Source: Tissierellia bacterium
GTDB lineage: Bacteria > Bacillota_A > Clostridia > Tissierellales > Peptoniphilaceae
Length of the DNA: 64,000 nt
Assembly: GCA_030537695.1 (NCBI GenBank)
Contig: JAUNVJ010000001.1
Span: forward strand, 66,170 to 130,169
Direction of reading: 5' to 3'
Below the pieces are notes generated by a model. The model was not told where the DNA came from. It did not search any database and was given only the letters and a program-made list of their open reading frames with translations. The position numbers and the translations under genes were made by a program. Below are positions 9,933 through 19,775 of this stretch, piece after piece (the first letter of the stretch is position 1; every line of letters starts with the position of its first letter).

Positions 9933-10715
9933 CTAGAGTAAGTAAAATAGTATATAGACAAATGGACTGACGAAAATAATAGAATCAAAGCGATCCAAAA
10001 TACCACCATGTCCCGGTAATACATTAGCAAAATCTTTTACTCCCGTTGTCCTTTTAATTTTCGATGCAAACAAATCACCAAATTGACCGGATACCGATGC
10101 CATTAATACGATTACTATAGTTATCCAATTGATGTTTAAACTGATATAGTGTTTATGGATGTAATAAAAGTATATCATGGTGATAAGCAAACCAAAAAAA
10201 CTGCCACCGATGGCACCTTCTATTGATTTATTCGGTGATATTCTTGGAATTAACTTGTGTTTACCGAAGATGCTTCCTATGAGATAGGCAAAAGTATCTG
10301 TGGAAAAGGCAATGATAAAAGCAGAGATAATAAGAAGTCGTTCATTGGTAAAGCCTAATAAACTCAATAAAAAAACGCCGTATATATAAGAGAAAATCGT
10401 ATAGATACTCTCCATTAAATTGTAATTTTTCAATAGGATTTCAATAAAACCGTTTATTATAAAAAACAGTACCAGTGAATAAAGGGGATCGATTCTTTTC
10501 CATGAAAAAATAAAAGTAATAATTGCCCCGATGAAGAGGCTCAATAAATTGATCCTAATATCCATTTTAGAAAAAGCATTGTACAATTCTCGAATGGCCT
10601 CTATCGTTAAGAAAAAAATAGAAATTTTTATGGCAAGATTTCCTAGATATAAAATGAGAACCAATAAAAGAATTCCCAAAATTCCCGTTCCGATTCTTTT
10701 TTGTAAATCAGTCAA
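9933..10715 (-). CDS. cdsA: Phosphatidate cytidylyltransferase
   Basis: Makes CDP-diacylglycerol from phosphatidic acid and CTP at the membrane. The 260-residue protein has about seven hydrophobic segments and the complete CdsA signature near the C-terminus (GDLFASKIKRTTGVKD, then PGHGGILDRFDS). The start is TTG (10713-10715), immediately after the uppS stop (TAATTG), with GGTGG upstream, indicating translational coupling to uppS. Confidence 0.95.
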   Translation of the reverse strand: MTDLQKRIGTGILGILLLVLILYLGNLAIKISIFFLTIEAIRELYNAFSKMDIRINLLSLFIGAIITFIFSWKRIDPLYSLVLFFIINGFIEILLKNYNLMESIYTIFSYIYGVFLLSLLGFTNERLLIISAFIIAFSTDTFAYLIGSIFGKHKLIPRISPNKSIEGAIGGSFFGLLITMIYFYYIHKHYISLNINWITIVIVLMASVSGQFGDLFASKIKRTTGVKDFANVLPGHGGILDRFDSIIFVSPFVYILFYLL

Positions 10716-11450
10716 TTATAAACCACCAAACCTTCTATTCCTGTTTTGATATTCTAAAATCGCCTTATACAATTCTTCTTTCGTAAAATCCGGCCATAAT
10801 ATATTCGAAAAATAAAATTCAGCATAAGCTAATTGATATAACATAAAATTGGAAACTCTCAGTTCTCCACTAGGACGAATTAATAAATCCAATGGAGGCT
10901 GGTTATTCGTATATAAGTAAGACTCAAACAGACTCTTATTAATATCTTTCGCATGTAATAGGCCTTTTTCCACTTCAAAGGCTATGGTTTGTAAAGCTTG
11001 AACGATTTCATCTTGACCACCATAATTTAAGCCGATATTTAGTATCATTTTATCATTATCCCTAGTATCCTGCAATGCTCTATAAATTTCTTTTTTAACC
11101 TTTTCTGGAAAAGGAGTAATATCTCCCAATAGATTTATTTTTATATTATTTTGTTTAATCTTTTCCAACTGTGTATTAATATAGTAAATCAATAAAGACA
11201 TTAATTTGGAAATTTCTTCTGTCGGTCTCTTCCAATTTTCCGTGGAAAATGCATACAGACTAAGACTTGGTATTTCAAGTTCAAAACAGGCCTCTACAAT
11301 ATCAATTACTCTTTTTGTACCTTCACGGTGACCAAAACTTCGAGGCAAATTTTTATTTTGTGCCCAGCGTCCATTTCCATCCATAATAATTCCGATATGA
11401 CTGGGCATATTATCTCTATCTAATCGTTTCATAATATTTATATTTTTCAT
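10716..11450 (-). CDS. uppS: Undecaprenyl diphosphate synthase (isoprenyl transferase)
   Basis: Cis-prenyltransferase that makes the C55 lipid carrier precursor for peptidoglycan. The 244-residue protein has the substrate-binding IGIIMDGNGRWA and the C-terminal LLIRPSGELRVSNFMLYQLAYAE signatures. The ATG at 11450 has no clear Shine-Dalgarno; an internal ATG (codon 7) is an alternative. A GC-rich hairpin (11465-11488) separates it from frr, so expression from the upstream promoter may be partly attenuated. Confidence 0.96.
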   Translation of the reverse strand: MKNINIMKRLDRDNMPSHIGIIMDGNGRWAQNKNLPRSFGHREGTKRVIDIVEACFELEIPSLSLYAFSTENWKRPTEEISKLMSLLIYYINTQLEKIKQNNIKINLLGDITPFPEKVKKEIYRALQDTRDNDKMILNIGLNYGGQDEIVQALQTIAFEVEKGLLHAKDINKSLFESYLYTNNQPPLDLLIRPSGELRVSNFMLYQLAYAEFYFSNILWPDFTKEELYKAILEYQNRNRRFGGL

Positions 11451-11464
11451 AATATTTTCAAATA

Positions 11465-11488
11465 AGTAAAAGGCCCTTCGGGCCTTTT
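11465..11488 (-). terminator. Hairpin between frr and uppS
   Basis: Minus strand reads AAAAGGCCC-GAA-GGGCCTTTT then ACTTATTTG. It is compact, GC-rich and followed by a short T run, immediately after the frr stop and about 15 bases before uppS. A partial terminator or processing stem inside the operon is likely. Confidence 0.65.
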
Positions 11489-12046
11489 TTAAATCTCCAA
11501 AAGTTCACTTTCTTTTGCTTTGGTAATATCGTCAATCTTTTTAATATATTCATCAGTGAGATCTTGTATCGTATCTTCATGAGAATGTCTTTCGTCCTCT
11601 GTAATTTCTTTCGATTTTTCTGCTGCTTTAATTTCATCCATTGCATCTCTACGAATATTACGAATGGATATCTTGGCATTCTCAGCATTTTTGCGAACAA
11701 TTTTCGTTAAGTCTCTCCGTCTTTCTTCTGTTAACTGTGGTATCGCCAAGCGAACGACTTTACCGTCATTGGATGGATGAATCCCTAAATCTGATTTTTG
11801 AATCGCTTTTTCAATTTCGGGAATCAATGTGGCATCCCAAGGTTGGATAACCAATAATCTAGCCTCCGGAGCAGAAATTCCTGCAACTTGATTAAGAGGA
11901 GTTACTTGTCCGTAATATTCCACGGTCAAACGGTCCAATAAACTGGGATTGGCTCGTCCCGCCCGAATACTTTGTAGATCTTCACTAAGGGATGTAATAG
12001 TTTTTTTCATTCTATTTTCACAATTTTTTTTAAGATCAGATATCAT
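11489..12046 (-). CDS. frr: Ribosome recycling factor
   Basis: Splits post-termination ribosomes together with EF-G. At 185 residues it is full length, with the classic [21 protein letters not shown] and [28 protein letters not shown] blocks of the long-helix domain. It follows pyrH by 9 bases and closes the rpsB-tsf-pyrH-frr set before the uppS hairpin. Confidence 0.98.
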   Translation of the reverse strand: MISDLKKNCENRMKKTITSLSEDLQSIRAGRANPSLLDRLTVEYYGQVTPLNQVAGISAPEARLLVIQPWDATLIPEIEKAIQKSDLGIHPSNDGKVVRLAIPQLTEERRRDLTKIVRKNAENAKISIRNIRRDAMDEIKAAEKSKEITEDERHSHEDTIQDLTDEYIKKIDDITKAKESELLEI

Positions 12047-12055
12047 AAGATCCTC

Positions 12056-12763
12056 CTATTTCACATTTGTTCCAATATCTTTACCACAAACGACATCAAC
12101 AATTGAGTTTTCAATATCAATACCGAATACCACCAAGGGAATTCCATTATCCATACATAGTGACGTGGCCGTAGCATCCATGATTTTCAAGTTTTGATTT
12201 AAAATTTCATAGTATGTCATTTCTTCATATTTTTTTGCATTTTTATTAAACTTTGGATCCGAATCATAAATTCCGTCGACACCTTTTTTAGCCAATAAAA
12301 TCACATCGGCATCAATTTCCGCAGCCCTTAAAGCCGCCGTAGTATCTGTAGAAAAGTAAGGATTTCCAATGCCTGCAGAAAAAATAACGACACGCCCTTT
12401 TTCCAAATGTCGAATGGCTCGTCTTCGAATATAAGGTTCAGCAACTTCTTTCATCTCAATGGCCGTTTGCACCCTGGAAGGCACACCCATCTTTTCCAAT
12501 GCATCTTGAAAAGCCAAGGCATTCATGACTGTACCAAGCATGCCCATATAATCGGAGGTTGCCCGTTCGATATTATTGGCATCGCGACCTCTCCAAAAGT
12601 TTCCGCCACCGACTACAATACTGGTTTCTACTCCCATTTCATGAATGAGCTTTACTTGATTTGCGATGAGCCGAATGGTGGCTGTATCAATACCAATCCC
12701 TCGAGAACCACTCATCGCCTCACCACTTAGTTTTAATACGATTCGTTTATATTTGGGCTTCAA
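12056..12763 (-). CDS. pyrH: Uridylate kinase
   Basis: Hexameric bacterial UMP kinase (UMP + ATP to UDP). The 235-residue protein starts with the amino-acid-kinase fold signature ([13 protein letters not shown]) and has [24 protein letters not shown] and [16 protein letters not shown]. The position between tsf and frr is universal in this phylum. Confidence 0.98.
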   Translation of the reverse strand: MKPKYKRIVLKLSGEAMSGSRGIGIDTATIRLIANQVKLIHEMGVETSIVVGGGNFWRGRDANNIERATSDYMGMLGTVMNALAFQDALEKMGVPSRVQTAIEMKEVAEPYIRRRAIRHLEKGRVVIFSAGIGNPYFSTDTTAALRAAEIDADVILLAKKGVDGIYDSDPKFNKNAKKYEEMTYYEILNQNLKIMDATATSLCMDNGIPLVVFGIDIENSIVDVVCGKDIGTNVK

Positions 12764-12776
12764 TAATATCCCTCTT

Positions 12777-13427
12777 TTATTTGGACTCCATTTGTTTTGC
12801 TACCTCTTCAGCAAAATCTTCTTCTCTCTTTTCCAGTCCTTCTCCTACTTCATAACGAATGAAACGACGAATTTTAATATTTTCACCGATTTTTGAGATC
12901 AAGTCATTTAGGACATCTTGAACTTTTTTATCACTATCTTTGATGAAGTTTTGTTCTAAAAGACAAATTTCTTCAAAGAATTTATCCAAACGACCTTCCA
13001 CCATTTTTTCAACAATATGCTCCGGTTTTCCTTCTTGAAGAGCTTGTTCTCGTAGGATTTTTCTCTCATGGTCAATTTCATTTGTAGGAACTTCTTCCCT
13101 ACTGACATAAGTGGGATTTACAGCAGCTACTTGCATTGCCATATCACGGACAAAAGTTTTAAATTCTTCATTTTTAGCAACAAAGTCTGTTTCTGAATTC
13201 ACTTCAATCAAGACGCCAATACGTCCACCATGAATATAAGCATCGACAAGTCCTTCTGAAGCGATACGCGAGGATTTTTTAGCTACGGAAGCCAATCCCT
13301 TTTCTCTTAATAAATCTGCCGCTTTGTCAATATTTCCATCGGCTTCCACTAAAGCCTTTTTACAATCCATCATACCGGCACTTGTTTTTTCTCTAAGCTC
13401 TTTAATAAGGGCTGCACTAATCTTCAT
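12777..13427 (-). CDS. tsf: Elongation factor Ts
   Basis: Nucleotide exchange factor for EF-Tu. The 216-residue protein has the N-terminal UBA-like domain ([20 protein letters not shown]) and the conserved [16 protein letters not shown] motif that contacts EF-Tu. I start at the ATG 13427, which has GGAGG 6 bases upstream; the longer frame to 13475 runs through the rpsB-tsf hairpin. It is shorter than E. coli EF-Ts, as usual in Bacillota. Confidence 0.96.
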   Translation of the reverse strand: MKISAALIKELREKTSAGMMDCKKALVEADGNIDKAADLLREKGLASVAKKSSRIASEGLVDAYIHGGRIGVLIEVNSETDFVAKNEEFKTFVRDMAMQVAAVNPTYVSREEVPTNEIDHERKILREQALQEGKPEHIVEKMVEGRLDKFFEEICLLEQNFIKDSDKKVQDVLNDLISKIGENIKIRRFIRYEVGEGLEKREEDFAEEVAKQMESK

Positions 13428-13451
13428 TTTATTTTCCTCCTTGGATAATAT

Positions 13452-13489
13452 AAAAAAGAGAGTTATAAAGGCCAAGCTTTAGAACTCTC
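13452..13489 (-). terminator. Terminator-like hairpin between rpsB and tsf
   Basis: Minus strand: GAGAGTT (13483-13489) pairs with AACTCTC (13458-13464), and TAAAG pairs with CTTTA inside it, around a 6-base loop. Six T follow (13452-13457). Within the S2-EF-Ts unit this would reduce tsf and downstream transcription relative to rpsB. Confidence 0.7.
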
Positions 13490-13496
13490 GTAAAAT

Positions 13497-14273
13497 TTAT
13501 TCTTCTTCTACTACGTCTTCTTCGTGTTCAGTTTCTTCAACGGGTTGCTCAAGATCTTCTGACTCTGTTTCTTCAACGTCTTCAATTTGAGTACCTTGCT
13601 TTCCTTCTAAAACTGCATTTGCAATTGTTTCCGTAATTAATTTAACGGCACGAATGGCATCGTCATTTCCAGGAATCGGATAGTCGATTTCATCAGGATC
13701 ACAGTTCGTATCTACAATTCCAATGACGGGAATTCCTAAAATCTGTGCTTCTTTTACGGCTATATTTTCTTTTTTAGGATCCACAATATAGATAGCATCA
13801 GGCATTCCACCCATATCTTTAATACCGCCTAAGAATTTTTCCAAGCGTTCACGTTCGTGGACCAATTGAATAACTTCTTTTTTAGGAAGCACTTCAAAGG
13901 TTCCATCTTCTTCCATTTCTTCTAATTCACGAAGACGAGCAATTCTATTTTTTATTGTTTTATAGTTCGTTAAAAGACCACCTAACCATCTTTGGTTGAT
14001 ATAGGGCATTCCACATTTTTGTGCTTCTTTTCCGATGGCATCTTGAGCTTGCTTTTTTGTTCCAACAAATAAGATTTTTCCATCATTTTCTGCAATTTCA
14101 CGAGCAAAATTATAAGCTTCCTCAATCTTTTTTACTGTTTTTTGTAAATCGATTATATAGATTCCATTTCGTTCAGTAAAAATAAATTGACTCATTTTTG
14201 GATTCCATCTTCTCGTTTGATGGCCAAAATGAACTCCTGCTTCTAACAAACGTTTCATAGATATAACTGACAT
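13497..14273 (-). CDS. rpsB: 30S ribosomal protein S2
   Basis: The 258-residue S2 protein has [22 protein letters not shown] at the start, [32 protein letters not shown] and the [12 protein letters not shown] block, followed by an acidic Glu-rich tail of about 35 residues. The start is the ATG at 14273 with GGAGGTAATT just upstream. An in-frame extension to 14303 has no ribosome-binding site and covers the Shine-Dalgarno. It is first gene of the rpsB-tsf-pyrH-frr-uppS-cdsA unit. Confidence 0.97.
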   Translation of the reverse strand: MSVISMKRLLEAGVHFGHQTRRWNPKMSQFIFTERNGIYIIDLQKTVKKIEEAYNFAREIAENDGKILFVGTKKQAQDAIGKEAQKCGMPYINQRWLGGLLTNYKTIKNRIARLRELEEMEEDGTFEVLPKKEVIQLVHERERLEKFLGGIKDMGGMPDAIYIVDPKKENIAVKEAQILGIPVIGIVDTNCDPDEIDYPIPGNDDAIRAVKLITETIANAVLEGKQGTQIEDVEETESEDLEQPVEETEHEEDVVEEE

Positions 14274-14372
14274 AATTACCTCCGTTTTTTCCTCCATTTT
14301 CATCTCATAAAATAAAAACCCTTAGGCAACGATTATTTTATCAGAAAATGTGTGTAGTTTATACCGTTTAAA

Positions 14373-14401
14373 AGTATACCATATCTTAAATTCCCGGTCA
14401 A
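14373..14401 (-). promoter_or_regulatory. Sigma-A promoter of rpsB
   Basis: TTGACC (14396-14401), 17-base spacer, TATACT (14373-14378). Predicted 5' leader of about 90 bases before the rpsB ATG; no clear hairpin seen in it. Confidence 0.85.
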
Positions 14402-14434
14402 TTCTTTCTTTCGATAATTTTCTTACCATAAGAA

Positions 14435-14458
14435 AAAGGAAGACCGAAGTCTTCCTTT
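14435..14458 (-). terminator. Intrinsic terminator of the rubrerythrin gene
   Basis: Perfect 10-bp stem (AAAGGAAGAC / GTCTTCCTTT) with a TTCG tetraloop on the minus strand, followed by TTCTT, 13 bases after the rubrerythrin stop. Confidence 0.85.
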
Positions 14459-14471
14459 AATCTGTGAATGT

Positions 14472-15017
14472 TTAATATTCTACAAATGCTTTAGCTTTAG
14501 CACCACAAATGGGACATTTTTCTTCGGTTTCATCGAAGGTAATGTATCCACATACAGGGCACATAAAGATTTTATCTACATCTAAATCTTTGCCGGCATC
14601 AACACAATCCTTTGCCTCTTGGAATCTTTCAGCATGAACTTTTTCAGCTTCCGTAGCATATCTCATAGCACGAACTGCTTCTTTTTCTCCTTGCATTTCA
14701 GCTACTGCAATATAGGCTGGATACATTTGAGTGCTTTCAAAAATTTCTCCGTTTTTAGCACCTTCCAAATTTTCAGAAGCTGATCCAATGCCGAATCCTG
14801 CCATTGAAGTAACAGGAAAATCTCCACTTACATCTTTAAGAGCATTAAAATGTAAGGTTGCATGAACTTGTTCTGCATCAGAAGTTGCTTGATATAATCT
14901 TTTTACATTTTCAAATCCGTCTTTTCCGGCAAGGTCTCCCCAAATTCTATAACGCATATGTGCCATAGATTCTCCACCGAAAGCAGATCTTAAGTTATCA
15001 CTAGTCATTTGATTCAT
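14472..15017 (-). CDS. Rubrerythrin
   Basis: Non-haem iron peroxidase that removes hydrogen peroxide in anaerobes. The 181-residue protein has a ferritin-like four-helix di-iron domain (about 1-140; GESMAHMRYRIW, EQVHATLHFNAL, AEKVHAERF) and a C-terminal rubredoxin-like Fe(Cys)4 domain (FMCPVCGYITFDETEEKCPICGA). It stands alone with its own promoter and terminator. Peroxide-responsive control would be typical of the family, but I could not identify a convincing PerR operator. Confidence 0.95.
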   Translation of the reverse strand: MNQMTSDNLRSAFGGESMAHMRYRIWGDLAGKDGFENVKRLYQATSDAEQVHATLHFNALKDVSGDFPVTSMAGFGIGSASENLEGAKNGEIFESTQMYPAYIAVAEMQGEKEAVRAMRYATEAEKVHAERFQEAKDCVDAGKDLDVDKIFMCPVCGYITFDETEEKCPICGAKAKAFVEY

Positions 15018-15075
15018 AATATTAACCCCCTATAATAAACTTTCTATATTCAATTAAATTTTTATACCAAAGACT

Positions 15076-15104
15076 ATTATAGATGATTATTAATAAAAAA
15101 TCAA
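15076..15104 (-). promoter_or_regulatory. Promoter of the rubrerythrin gene
   Basis: TTGATT (15099-15104), 17-base spacer, TATAAT (15076-15081), about 60 bases upstream of the start codon. Confidence 0.8.
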
Positions 15105-15203
15105 TATTATATTATAAAAAATATTAAATAATTAGATTAAAGATCTGTAATTTATAGGGATTCTCAATTAGAAGTTTATACTATATTCTAATGGTATCTA
15201 TTA

Positions 15204-16274
15204 TCAATTGGATATGGTTTCCATTTTTTTTGCCTGATCAAAAGTCGTCAACTCATCAATGAGCTCGTCCAATTCGCCGTCATTGATACCATCGATTTTA
15301 TGGGAAGTATAGTTGATCCGGTGATCCGTCACCCGTCCTTGAGGATAATTGTAAGTTCGTATTCTTTCAGATCGATCTCCTGTTCCGATTTGTGATCTCT
15401 TTTGTTCTGAATTTTTTTCGTTTTGTTCCTGTAGCTTCATATCATAAAGTTTTGAACGTAGTAGTTTCATCGCTTTTTCTTTATTTCGCAATTGAGATTT
15501 TTCATCTTGACAAGATATTACAATTCCTGTAGGTATATGAGTTAGACGCACTGCCGAATCTGTTGTATTTACCGATTGTCCACCATTACCTGAAGATCTG
15601 AAGACATCAATTCGCACATCATTGGGATCGATATCGATTTCAACGTCTTCCACTTCTGGCAATACGGCAACGGTGGCAGTCGAAGTATGGATTCTTCCAC
15701 CACTTTCCGTTTCCGGAACTCGTTGAACCCGATGAACTCCGGATTCATATTTCAAGCGGGAATAAGCTCCTTTTCCCATAATCATAAAAATAACTTCTTT
15801 AAAGCCTCCGATTCCAATTTCATTGGTATTCATAATGTCAATCTTCCAACCATGTCTTTCAGCATATCGGATATATTGACGAAATAGGACACCTGCAAAA
15901 AGTGCAGCTTCGTCTCCTCCGGCCCCTGCTCGTATTTCAATCACCACATTTTTATTATCTTTAGGGTCTTTCGGTATTAGGAGAAGCTTTAATTCTTCTT
16001 CAATTTCTGCCAGCTTGAATTCATTAATTTCGATGTCTTCTTTAACCAGTTCCCTCATATCATCTTCCAGCTTATCTTTTAATAGCTGTTTGGAACCGTT
16101 TAAATTATCGATAATTTCTTTATATTCACGGTATTTTGCAACAATCGGTTCCAATTCCGCATGCTCAATTGCTGTTTTTTGATATCTATTAGAATCATTA
16201 ATGATAGCCATATCCATTAAGTCTTTTTCCAATTCTTGAAACCGATCTTCAAATACTTGTAGCTTATCGTACAT
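15204..16274 (-). CDS. prfA: Peptide chain release factor 1
   Basis: Reads UAA and UAG stop codons and triggers peptide release. The 356-residue protein carries the catalytic GGQ loop in [20 protein letters not shown] and the [14 protein letters not shown] block. The stop-codon recognition region lies in the middle of the protein. The gene starts 2 bases after prmC, whose product methylates this GGQ glutamine, so enzyme and substrate are co-expressed. No strong terminator follows it. Confidence 0.97.
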   Translation of the reverse strand: MYDKLQVFEDRFQELEKDLMDMAIINDSNRYQKTAIEHAELEPIVAKYREYKEIIDNLNGSKQLLKDKLEDDMRELVKEDIEINEFKLAEIEEELKLLLIPKDPKDNKNVVIEIRAGAGGDEAALFAGVLFRQYIRYAERHGWKIDIMNTNEIGIGGFKEVIFMIMGKGAYSRLKYESGVHRVQRVPETESGGRIHTSTATVAVLPEVEDVEIDIDPNDVRIDVFRSSGNGGQSVNTTDSAVRLTHIPTGIVISCQDEKSQLRNKEKAMKLLRSKLYDMKLQEQNEKNSEQKRSQIGTGDRSERIRTYNYPQGRVTDHRINYTSHKIDGINDGELDELIDELTTFDQAKKMETISN

Positions 16275-16276
16275 AA

Positions 16277-17104
16277 TTACTCCTTCCTCTGACCGATAAT
16301 TACTCGATCTAATCCATTAAAATCCTGCAGGATCTGTGTCTTGAAATCTCTCATTAATTCTAATATTTTTGGAGCTTGATCATGTCCAATTTCAAACACA
16401 ATATAGCCCTTTTCCTTTAAATGAAGAGGAGCTTGTTTTAAAATAAAACGATAAAAATCCATTCCGTCTTTTCCACCGTCTAAAGCCATGCGAGGTTCAT
16501 AGTCCTTTACTTCAATTTGTAAATTGTCTATTTCTCCAGATGGAATATATGGAGGGTTCGAAAAAATAATATCAAATTTATTTTTAATATTAGAAAAAAG
16601 ATCACTATAAATTACGGTTAGCTTTGCTTTGTGATATTTTTTATTTTTTTTTGTAATTTCCAGAGCTTTTTGTGAGATATCGGTGCAGGTGACGGAAGCC
16701 TGGGTATCTAAGGCTATGGTAATAGCAACTGCTCCACTACCACAACCGATTTCCAAAAAGTTTTTTAAAGAATGTTTTCTGATAAGTTTCGTCATTTCTT
16801 CAACTGCAATTTCAGTATCATTTCTAGGAATTAAAACACCAGATTCCACAAAGAAACGACGCATCATAAACTCCGTCTCCCCTAAAATATATTGTAAAGG
16901 CTCTCCAATTTTTCTTCGCTTTAAAATATCAAAAAATAACTTTTCTTCATTTGGTGAAATACTTTCGTCGCCATGAGCCATTAAGTAAGATGGATCTTTG
17001 CCTAATACTGTGGCCAAAATAATTCGAACTTCTAATATTGGGTTGGTAAATTTACAATTTTTTAAATAAGATAATCCTTTTAACAAGGCTTTGTCAATTA
17101 TCAA
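16277..17104 (-). CDS. prmC: Release factor glutamine N5-methyltransferase
   Basis: SAM-dependent methyltransferase acting on the GGQ glutamine of release factors. The 275-residue protein has an N-terminal helical domain, the SAM motif [17 protein letters not shown] and the catalytic [10 protein letters not shown]. The start is a TTG (17102-17104) with GGAAGG upstream. It follows the rpmE terminator and precedes prfA. Confidence 0.95.
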   Translation of the reverse strand: MIIDKALLKGLSYLKNCKFTNPILEVRIILATVLGKDPSYLMAHGDESISPNEEKLFFDILKRRKIGEPLQYILGETEFMMRRFFVESGVLIPRNDTEIAVEEMTKLIRKHSLKNFLEIGCGSGAVAITIALDTQASVTCTDISQKALEITKKNKKYHKAKLTVIYSDLFSNIKNKFDIIFSNPPYIPSGEIDNLQIEVKDYEPRMALDGGKDGMDFYRFILKQAPLHLKEKGYIVFEIGHDQAPKILELMRDFKTQILQDFNGLDRVIIGQRKE

Positions 17105-17150
17105 TGACGATTCCTTCCTTACAATCTTTACGATTTTTTATTAGACGATG

Positions 17151-17179
17151 AAAAAAGGTTAGCAATTTTTCTGCTAACC
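17151..17179 (-). terminator. Intrinsic terminator of rpmE
   Basis: Minus strand GGTTAGCA, 7-base loop, TGCTAACC, then six T. It starts a few bases after the rpmE stop. Confidence 0.9.
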
Positions 17180-17185
17180 CTGTGA

Positions 17186-17389
17186 TTACTTTTCTCTATG
17201 ATATCTTTTGTTGAATTTCTCAATTCGTCCACCATGATCACTGAATTTTTGTTTCCCAGTGAAGAAGGGATGACATTCGGAGCAAACTTCAACTTTTAAA
17301 TTCTCTTTAACAGATCCTGTTTTAAAAGTATTTCCGCATGCACATGTAACAGTAGCCTCTTTATATTCTGGATGAATTCCTTGTTTCAT
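17186..17389 (-). CDS. rpmE: 50S ribosomal protein L31, zinc-ribbon form
   Basis: 67 residues with four cysteines (TCACGN and [11 protein letters not shown]) that bind zinc, and the conserved [24 protein letters not shown] block. The cysteine-containing type is distinct from the zinc-independent paralogue (ykgM type). It is monocistronic, with a strong promoter (17431-17459) and GGAGGAG ribosome-binding site. Confidence 0.97.
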   Translation of the reverse strand: MKQGIHPEYKEATVTCACGNTFKTGSVKENLKVEVCSECHPFFTGKQKFSDHGGRIEKFNKRYHREK

Positions 17390-17430
17390 TCTGGTTCTCC
17401 TCCTTTATTGTGTTTTCAATCAATTATTAT

Positions 17431-17459
17431 ATTATAACATTTTATATGCATTTTTTCAA
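17431..17459 (-). promoter_or_regulatory. Promoter of rpmE
   Basis: TTGAAA (17454-17459), 17-base spacer, TATAAT (17431-17436) with extended -10 TG. Confidence 0.87.
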
Positions 17460-17568
17460 CAATCAGTCCGTACCTCACTCAACTAATTATTATAAATGAA
17501 TGATGTCTAAATTTCCAGTATTATTTTAAAGCTTTTTGGAATTTGTTATACTTAGAATAGGTGATTCT

Positions 17569-18060
17569 ATGTTAAAAAAGTTATATTATATTCAGTTTAC
17601 CACGATATTTGAGGAAACTGTCTTAGTGGCATCAAAAGATGCTTTAGTGGAACTTGTTTTTTTTAATAATATCTCTCCCAAAGATCTGTCTACAGCGATT
17701 GAAAGAGAAACCACTCTTTTAACAGAGGGAAAAAAAGAATTACTCCAATATTTTGAAGGAAAAAGAACCGTTTTTTCTCTACCTCTTTATCAGGAAGGGA
17801 CTGCTTTTCAACAAAAAGTGTGGAATGCATTAAAAAAAATTCCCTACGGCAAAACGGCAACCTATTCTGAAATTGCAGCTTTGATAGGTCATCCAAAAGC
17901 TTTTCGAGCCGTAGGAAATGCCAATAATAAAAATAAACTTCCCATTTTTATACCTTGTCATCGCGTGATCGGAAAAGGGGGATCCCTCACTGGTTATCGG
18001 TACGGTCTTGAAATGAAAAGACAACTTTTGAGGCTGGAAGGGGCAAATGAACTTTTATGA
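17569..18060 (+). CDS. ogt: Methylated-DNA--protein-cysteine methyltransferase
   Basis: Suicide repair protein that takes alkyl groups from O6-alkylguanine onto a cysteine. The 163-residue protein has the active-site [24 protein letters not shown] and the helix-turn-helix [25 protein letters not shown] start at the ATG 17569 with AGGTGA upstream; an extension to 17536 has no support. It is one of few + strand genes here, inserted between rpmE and rho. Its 3' end overlaps the convergent rho 3' end by 6 bases. A TATACT -10 lies at 17547-17552; the -35 is weak. Confidence 0.95.
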   Translation: MLKKLYYIQFTTIFEETVLVASKDALVELVFFNNISPKDLSTAIERETTLLTEGKKELLQYFEGKRTVFSLPLYQEGTAFQQKVWNALKKIPYGKTATYSEIAALIGHPKAFRAVGNANNKNKLPIFIPCHRVIGKGGSLTGYRYGLEMKRQLLRLEGANELL

Positions 18061-19761
18061 GCGAATCATATTCGTGGTTTTTAAAAATTTTTGATTATTC
18101 TTCGTTTTCATAAGTTCTTCCAATAACATTTCTGTAATTTCAGCACTAGAATGATAATTCATAGCATTGCGAATTGAAAAATTAAATTCATTTTCCAATC
18201 CGTTTAATAAAAATTCTTCTTTTCGAGTACCGGATTTGTAGATGTCAATGGCGGGGAATATTCTACGTTCTGAAAGTTTACGATCTAAGTGAAGCTCCAT
18301 GTTTCCCGTTCCCTTGAATTCTTCAAAGATCACATCATCCATACGAGATCCTGTTTCTATCAGTGCAGTGGCTAAAATCGTCAAGCTTCCTCCCTCTTCA
18401 ATATTACGAGCTGCTCCAAAAAAACGCTTGGGTTTATGAAGAGACAGCGGATCCAATCCTCCTGAAAGTGTTTTTCCACTGGAGGGAGTAATTAAATTGT
18501 AAGCTCTTGAAAGTCTTGTAAGTGAATCCAATAAAATCACTACATCTTCTTTTTGTTCTACCAAACGCTTAGCTCGATCAATTACCATTTCAGCAACTCG
18601 TGTATGATTTTTGGGTGTTTCATCGAAGGTTGAATAGACGACTTCTCCCTTGACAGATCGTTGCATATCCGTCACTTCTTCCGGTCTTTCATCAATTAAT
18701 AAAACAATTAATTTTAAATCAGGATAGTTTCGCTCTATTGAAGATGCAATTTTCTTAAGCAAGGTAGTTTTTCCCGATTTTGGTTGAGAAACAATAAGTC
18801 CCCTTTGCCCTCTTCCAATGGGACTGATCAGATCAATGATCCTGGTGGTTAAATCACCGGATCGATCTTCTAAAGTAATTTTTTCTTTTGGATAAATAGG
18901 TGTCAAATTATCGAAATAAGGTCTGTTGATCATATCATCAGGATTTTTATCATTGACATTTTTAATATAGATCAATGCATTAAAACTTTCGCCAGGTTTT
19001 GATGGACGGACGATTCCCATCACTTTATCTCCATTTCGCAAGCGAAATCTCCGAATTTGAGAGGGTGAAACGTATATGTCTCCTTCTCCTGGAAGATAAT
19101 TCGAAGTTCTTAAAAAACCGTATCCATCCGTATGAAGATCCAAAATTCCTTGTACATAATTGGCATCTTCAATCTTTTCTACAATTTCCGTAGCGTTGTC
19201 TGACAGATCTTCCATTTCGATGCCCAATTCTTTGACCACTTTATGTTCTTCTATTTCTTCTTCAAGTTCTTCCCTCTGTGGCAGGTCGGAATACTCCCCA
19301 TCGAATTCATGATGGTCTTCAATAAGTTGAATCAATTGATTTTTCTTGTAGTGATAAGGCTCTTCGATCCCTAAATGTTTTGCCTGCTCCCGTAGCTGAG
19401 CCATTGTGTATTGGTCCAAAGATTTTGTAGGATCATTTTTATTTGGCTGATTGGAAAGGATTTGATCGATTAATTCGCTTTTTTTATATTTATAAGCTTG
19501 TTTGATATCGATGGAATTAGCAATTTCACGTAATTGTAAAATAGTTTTTGATTCCAATTCTTTTTTTGTATAGGATGTAAAGCTCCTCTTTTCCTCGGGT
19601 CTATGACCTTTCGTTATAAAGTTATAATAATCCTGTCGTGTGAAGGACTCTTCAGGTGTGAGTCCCATGGATTTACTTATTTTTTTCAAATCATTAGTGG
19701 ATTTATCTTGAAGTATTTCTGTATTCTTAGGTTTTCGTTTTGATCTATCATCTTTTGACAC
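18055..19761 (-). CDS. rho: Transcription termination factor Rho with an extended N-terminus
   Basis: Hexameric RNA helicase for factor-dependent termination. At 568 residues it is about 150 longer than E. coli Rho. The extra length is N-terminal: two clear Rho_N/SAP-like repeats (about 65-108 and 113-150, both with the pattern LQLRE..AxxLxIxxxYxYKKxxLIxxI) and a weaker one at about 20-52, then an acidic linker. The RNA-binding cold-shock domain follows at about 200-275 ([13 protein letters not shown]). The RecA-like ATPase has the P-loop SQPKSGKT and [14 protein letters not shown]. It is the last gene of the FHA-SEDS-PBP-ispD-ispF-fsa-glpX-rho string. Confidence 0.97.
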   Translation of the reverse strand: MSKDDRSKRKPKNTEILQDKSTNDLKKISKSMGLTPEESFTRQDYYNFITKGHRPEEKRSFTSYTKKELESKTILQLREIANSIDIKQAYKYKKSELIDQILSNQPNKNDPTKSLDQYTMAQLREQAKHLGIEEPYHYKKNQLIQLIEDHHEFDGEYSDLPQREELEEEIEEHKVVKELGIEMEDLSDNATEIVEKIEDANYVQGILDLHTDGYGFLRTSNYLPGEGDIYVSPSQIRRFRLRNGDKVMGIVRPSKPGESFNALIYIKNVNDKNPDDMINRPYFDNLTPIYPKEKITLEDRSGDLTTRIIDLISPIGRGQRGLIVSQPKSGKTTLLKKIASSIERNYPDLKLIVLLIDERPEEVTDMQRSVKGEVVYSTFDETPKNHTRVAEMVIDRAKRLVEQKEDVVILLDSLTRLSRAYNLITPSSGKTLSGGLDPLSLHKPKRFFGAARNIEEGGSLTILATALIETGSRMDDVIFEEFKGTGNMELHLDRKLSERRIFPAIDIYKSGTRKEEFLLNGLENEFNFSIRNAMNYHSSAEITEMLLEELMKTKNNQKFLKTTNMIRS

Positions 19762-19775
19762 AATGTCACCTCATA

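Noticed and set aside
15040..15120. Possible PerR operator at the rubrerythrin promoter
   Set aside because: AT-rich sequence gives partial matches, but no clear dyad of the PerR type was found.
15167..15192. ATTAGAA/TTCTAAT hairpin after prfA
   Set aside because: Only 7 pairs with a 12-base AT-rich loop and no T run on the minus strand; not a convincing terminator.
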